DNA from: Borreliella mayonii | GTDB taxonomy: Bacteria; Spirochaetota; Spirochaetia; Borreliales; Borreliaceae | DNA: 64,000 bases | Assembly: GCF_001945665.1 (NCBI RefSeq) | Contig: NZ_CP015780.1 | Coordinates: 496,001 to 560,000 of the forward strand | Reading direction: 5' to 3' | Shown: positions 62,899 through 64,000 of the stretch, piece after piece | Layout of the letters: each line of letters opens with the position of its first letter | How positions within the stretch are numbered: position 1 is the stretch's first letter | Made by a program: the position numbers and the translations under genes | Notes under the pieces: generated by a model | Seen by the model: only the letters and a program-made list of their open reading frames with translations | Database searches by the model: none | Told to the model about the DNA's origin: nothing

Positions 62899-64000
62899 GA
62901 TTTACCCGTTTCAATATTTGCTCTTAAAGGTAGGTTTAATGTGTAAGCAGTTTCCATCATAATTTTTAATATTTTCTTTGCTTCATTTTCTTCTTCAATA
63001 GGAGATTCGATGAGCATTTCATCGTGTACTTGCAGTAATATTTTCGATTCCATTTTTTTACTTTTAAATTCATTAAATACTTTGACCATTGCAATTTTCA
63101 TGATATCAGCGGCACTACCCTGAATTATGCTATTTATTGCTATTCTTTCAGCGGCAGATCTTTCTAGATAATTATTGCTATTAATTTCTTTTATATATCT
63201 TCTTCTTTTTAAGATGGTTTCACTATATCCAGCATTTCTTACGAAGTTTATTTGATTTATTATAAACTCTTTGATTTTTGGATAAGATTCAAAATAAGAG
63301 TTTATAAATCCTTTTGCTTCTTCTTTTGCGATTCCCAGCTCTTTTGCAAGTCTAAAATCTGACATTCTATAAATTATTCCAAAATTAATAGATTTTGCTA
63401 TTCTTCTCAAGTTAGGAGTAATTTCTTTTTCCTCTATTTTGAAAAGCTTAGAAGCAGTTTCTGAATGAATGTCTTTATTGTTTTTAAATGCTTTAATAAG
63501 GACTTCATCTTGTGATAAATGAGCAAGTATGGCAAGCTCAATTTGAGAATAATCAGCTGAAATAAAAATATTTCCATTTTCTGGTTTAAATGCTTTTCTT
63601 ATTTTTCGTCCTTTTTCATCTTTTATTGGTATGTTTTGTAAGTTAGGATTTATGCTAGTTATTCTACCAGTTGCTGTTTTTGTTTGTATGAAGCTTGTAT
63701 GCACTCTGTTTGTTTTATGGTTTATTAATTCTATCAAATTGTCTGTGTAGGTACTCTTCAATTTTGCAATTTGTCTGTATTTTATTAAATTTTCAATTGA
63801 TTCATGCTGTCCCCTGAGAGATTCAAGCACTTTTATATCAGTTGAATCTTTTTTCATTTTTTCTGGTAATTTTAGATTTAATTTTTCAAATAAAATTTCA
63901 TGCATTTGTTTTGGAGAATTTAGATTAAAATCAATTCCTATGCTTTTTATTATTTCATTTTCGATTATTTCTAATTCTTTTCCAAGTTCTTTTCCATATT
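62880..64000 (-). CDS. polA: DNA polymerase I, C-terminal part (cut by window edge)
   Basis: The gene continues past 64000, so only about 373 C-terminal residues of the polymerase domain are seen; the frame is open to the edge with NSPKQMHEILFEKL, the usual start of the palm entry. Motif A is SADYSQIELAILAHLS (the usual R after IEL is A), motif B reads INFGIIYRMSDFRLAKEL (usual IYGMS, AFGL), motif C is LLQVHDEML. The GDSA-type TATGR stretch (TATGRITSINPNLQNIP) is normal. Function: gap filling and Okazaki-fragment processing. Confidence 0.93.
   Translation of the reverse strand, partial: YGKELGKELEIIENEIIKSIGIDFNLNSPKQMHEILFEKLNLKLPEKMKKDSTDIKVLESLRGQHESIENLIKYRQIAKLKSTYTDNLIELINHKTNRVHTSFIQTKTATGRITSINPNLQNIPIKDEKGRKIRKAFKPENGNIFISADYSQIELAILAHLSQDEVLIKAFKNNKDIHSETASKLFKIEEKEITPNLRRIAKSINFGIIYRMSDFRLAKELGIAKEEAKGFINSYFESYPKIKEFIINQINFVRNAGYSETILKRRRYIKEINSNNYLERSAAERIAINSIIQGSAADIMKIAMVKVFNEFKSKKMESKILLQVHDEMLIESPIEEENEAKKILKIMMETAYTLNLPLRANIETGKSWGEIH

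Overview
The window is a 64 kb piece of a very AT-rich bacterial chromosome. Protein content and gene order (tuf, S10-spc-alpha ribosomal genes, rny, tlyA, der, pheST, trxB, dnaJ-dnaK-grpE, nadE, coaX, fusA, prs, coaE, polA) match my memory of the Lyme disease spirochaete chromosome (Borrelia/Borreliella burgdorferi sensu lato, roughly the tuf-to-polA segment). Typical Borrelia traits are visible: strong A+T bias, many TTG/GTG starts, an archaeal-type phenylalanyl-tRNA synthetase, short spirochaetal lipoboxes and several unknown exported proteins. No phage, insertion sequence or CRISPR array was seen. I cannot fix the genospecies; a few proteins seem to differ from what I remember of strain B31.

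Layout. 1-14.4 kb: one tightly packed + strand ribosomal supercluster starting with tuf and running through S10, spc and alpha genes (with secY, rpmJ, rpoA, rplQ). adk, map, infA and rpsD, often found inside such clusters, are absent. 14.4-17.5 kb: rny, a YmdB-type phosphoesterase and tlyA, overlapping each other. 17.5-28.1 kb: a convergent GerMN-like membrane protein, der, an NlpC/P60-like exported protein, a HAD hydrolase and a giant 2166-residue coiled-coil membrane protein. 28.1-32.4 kb: pheS, pheT, trxB. 32.4-36.8 kb (minus): grpE-dnaK-dnaJ-rlmB. 37-40 kb: nadE, whose glutaminase domain lacks its catalytic triad, then a decayed inositol-monophosphatase-family pseudogene. 40-47 kb: two unknown genes, coaX, then a minus-strand group (aldo/keto reductase, TIGR02757 protein, glucosaminidase-domain protein, large membrane protein). 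47-52.3 kb: MBL-fold phosphodiesterase, exoA, an unknown exported protein and an M16 peptidase lipoprotein. 52.3-56.6 kb (minus): three tRNA genes (Glu, Lys, Lys), a TPR protein, a bactofilin, a BI-1 family membrane protein and fusA. 56.9-61.5 kb: KTSC protein, TPR lipoprotein, exported possible beta-barrel protein, prs and an FGGY kinase. 61.4-64 kb (minus): polA (cut by the window edge), coaE and a SPOR-domain protein carrying a 60-bp tandem repeat.

How it fits together. The first third is the translation machine plus RNA decay. The rest mixes housekeeping (protein folding, NAD and CoA synthesis, PRPP, DNA repair and replication) with spirochaete-specific envelope proteins (NlpC/P60-like, glucosaminidase, SPOR, bactofilin, M16 lipoprotein, giant coiled coil) that plausibly serve cell-wall growth and shape. 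The points most worth a second look are the triad-less NadE together with possible alternative hairpins around its start codon, the giant coiled-coil protein, the terminator-like palindrome abutting the bactofilin start, the changed motifs in PolA, and the 60-bp repeat in the SPOR protein.
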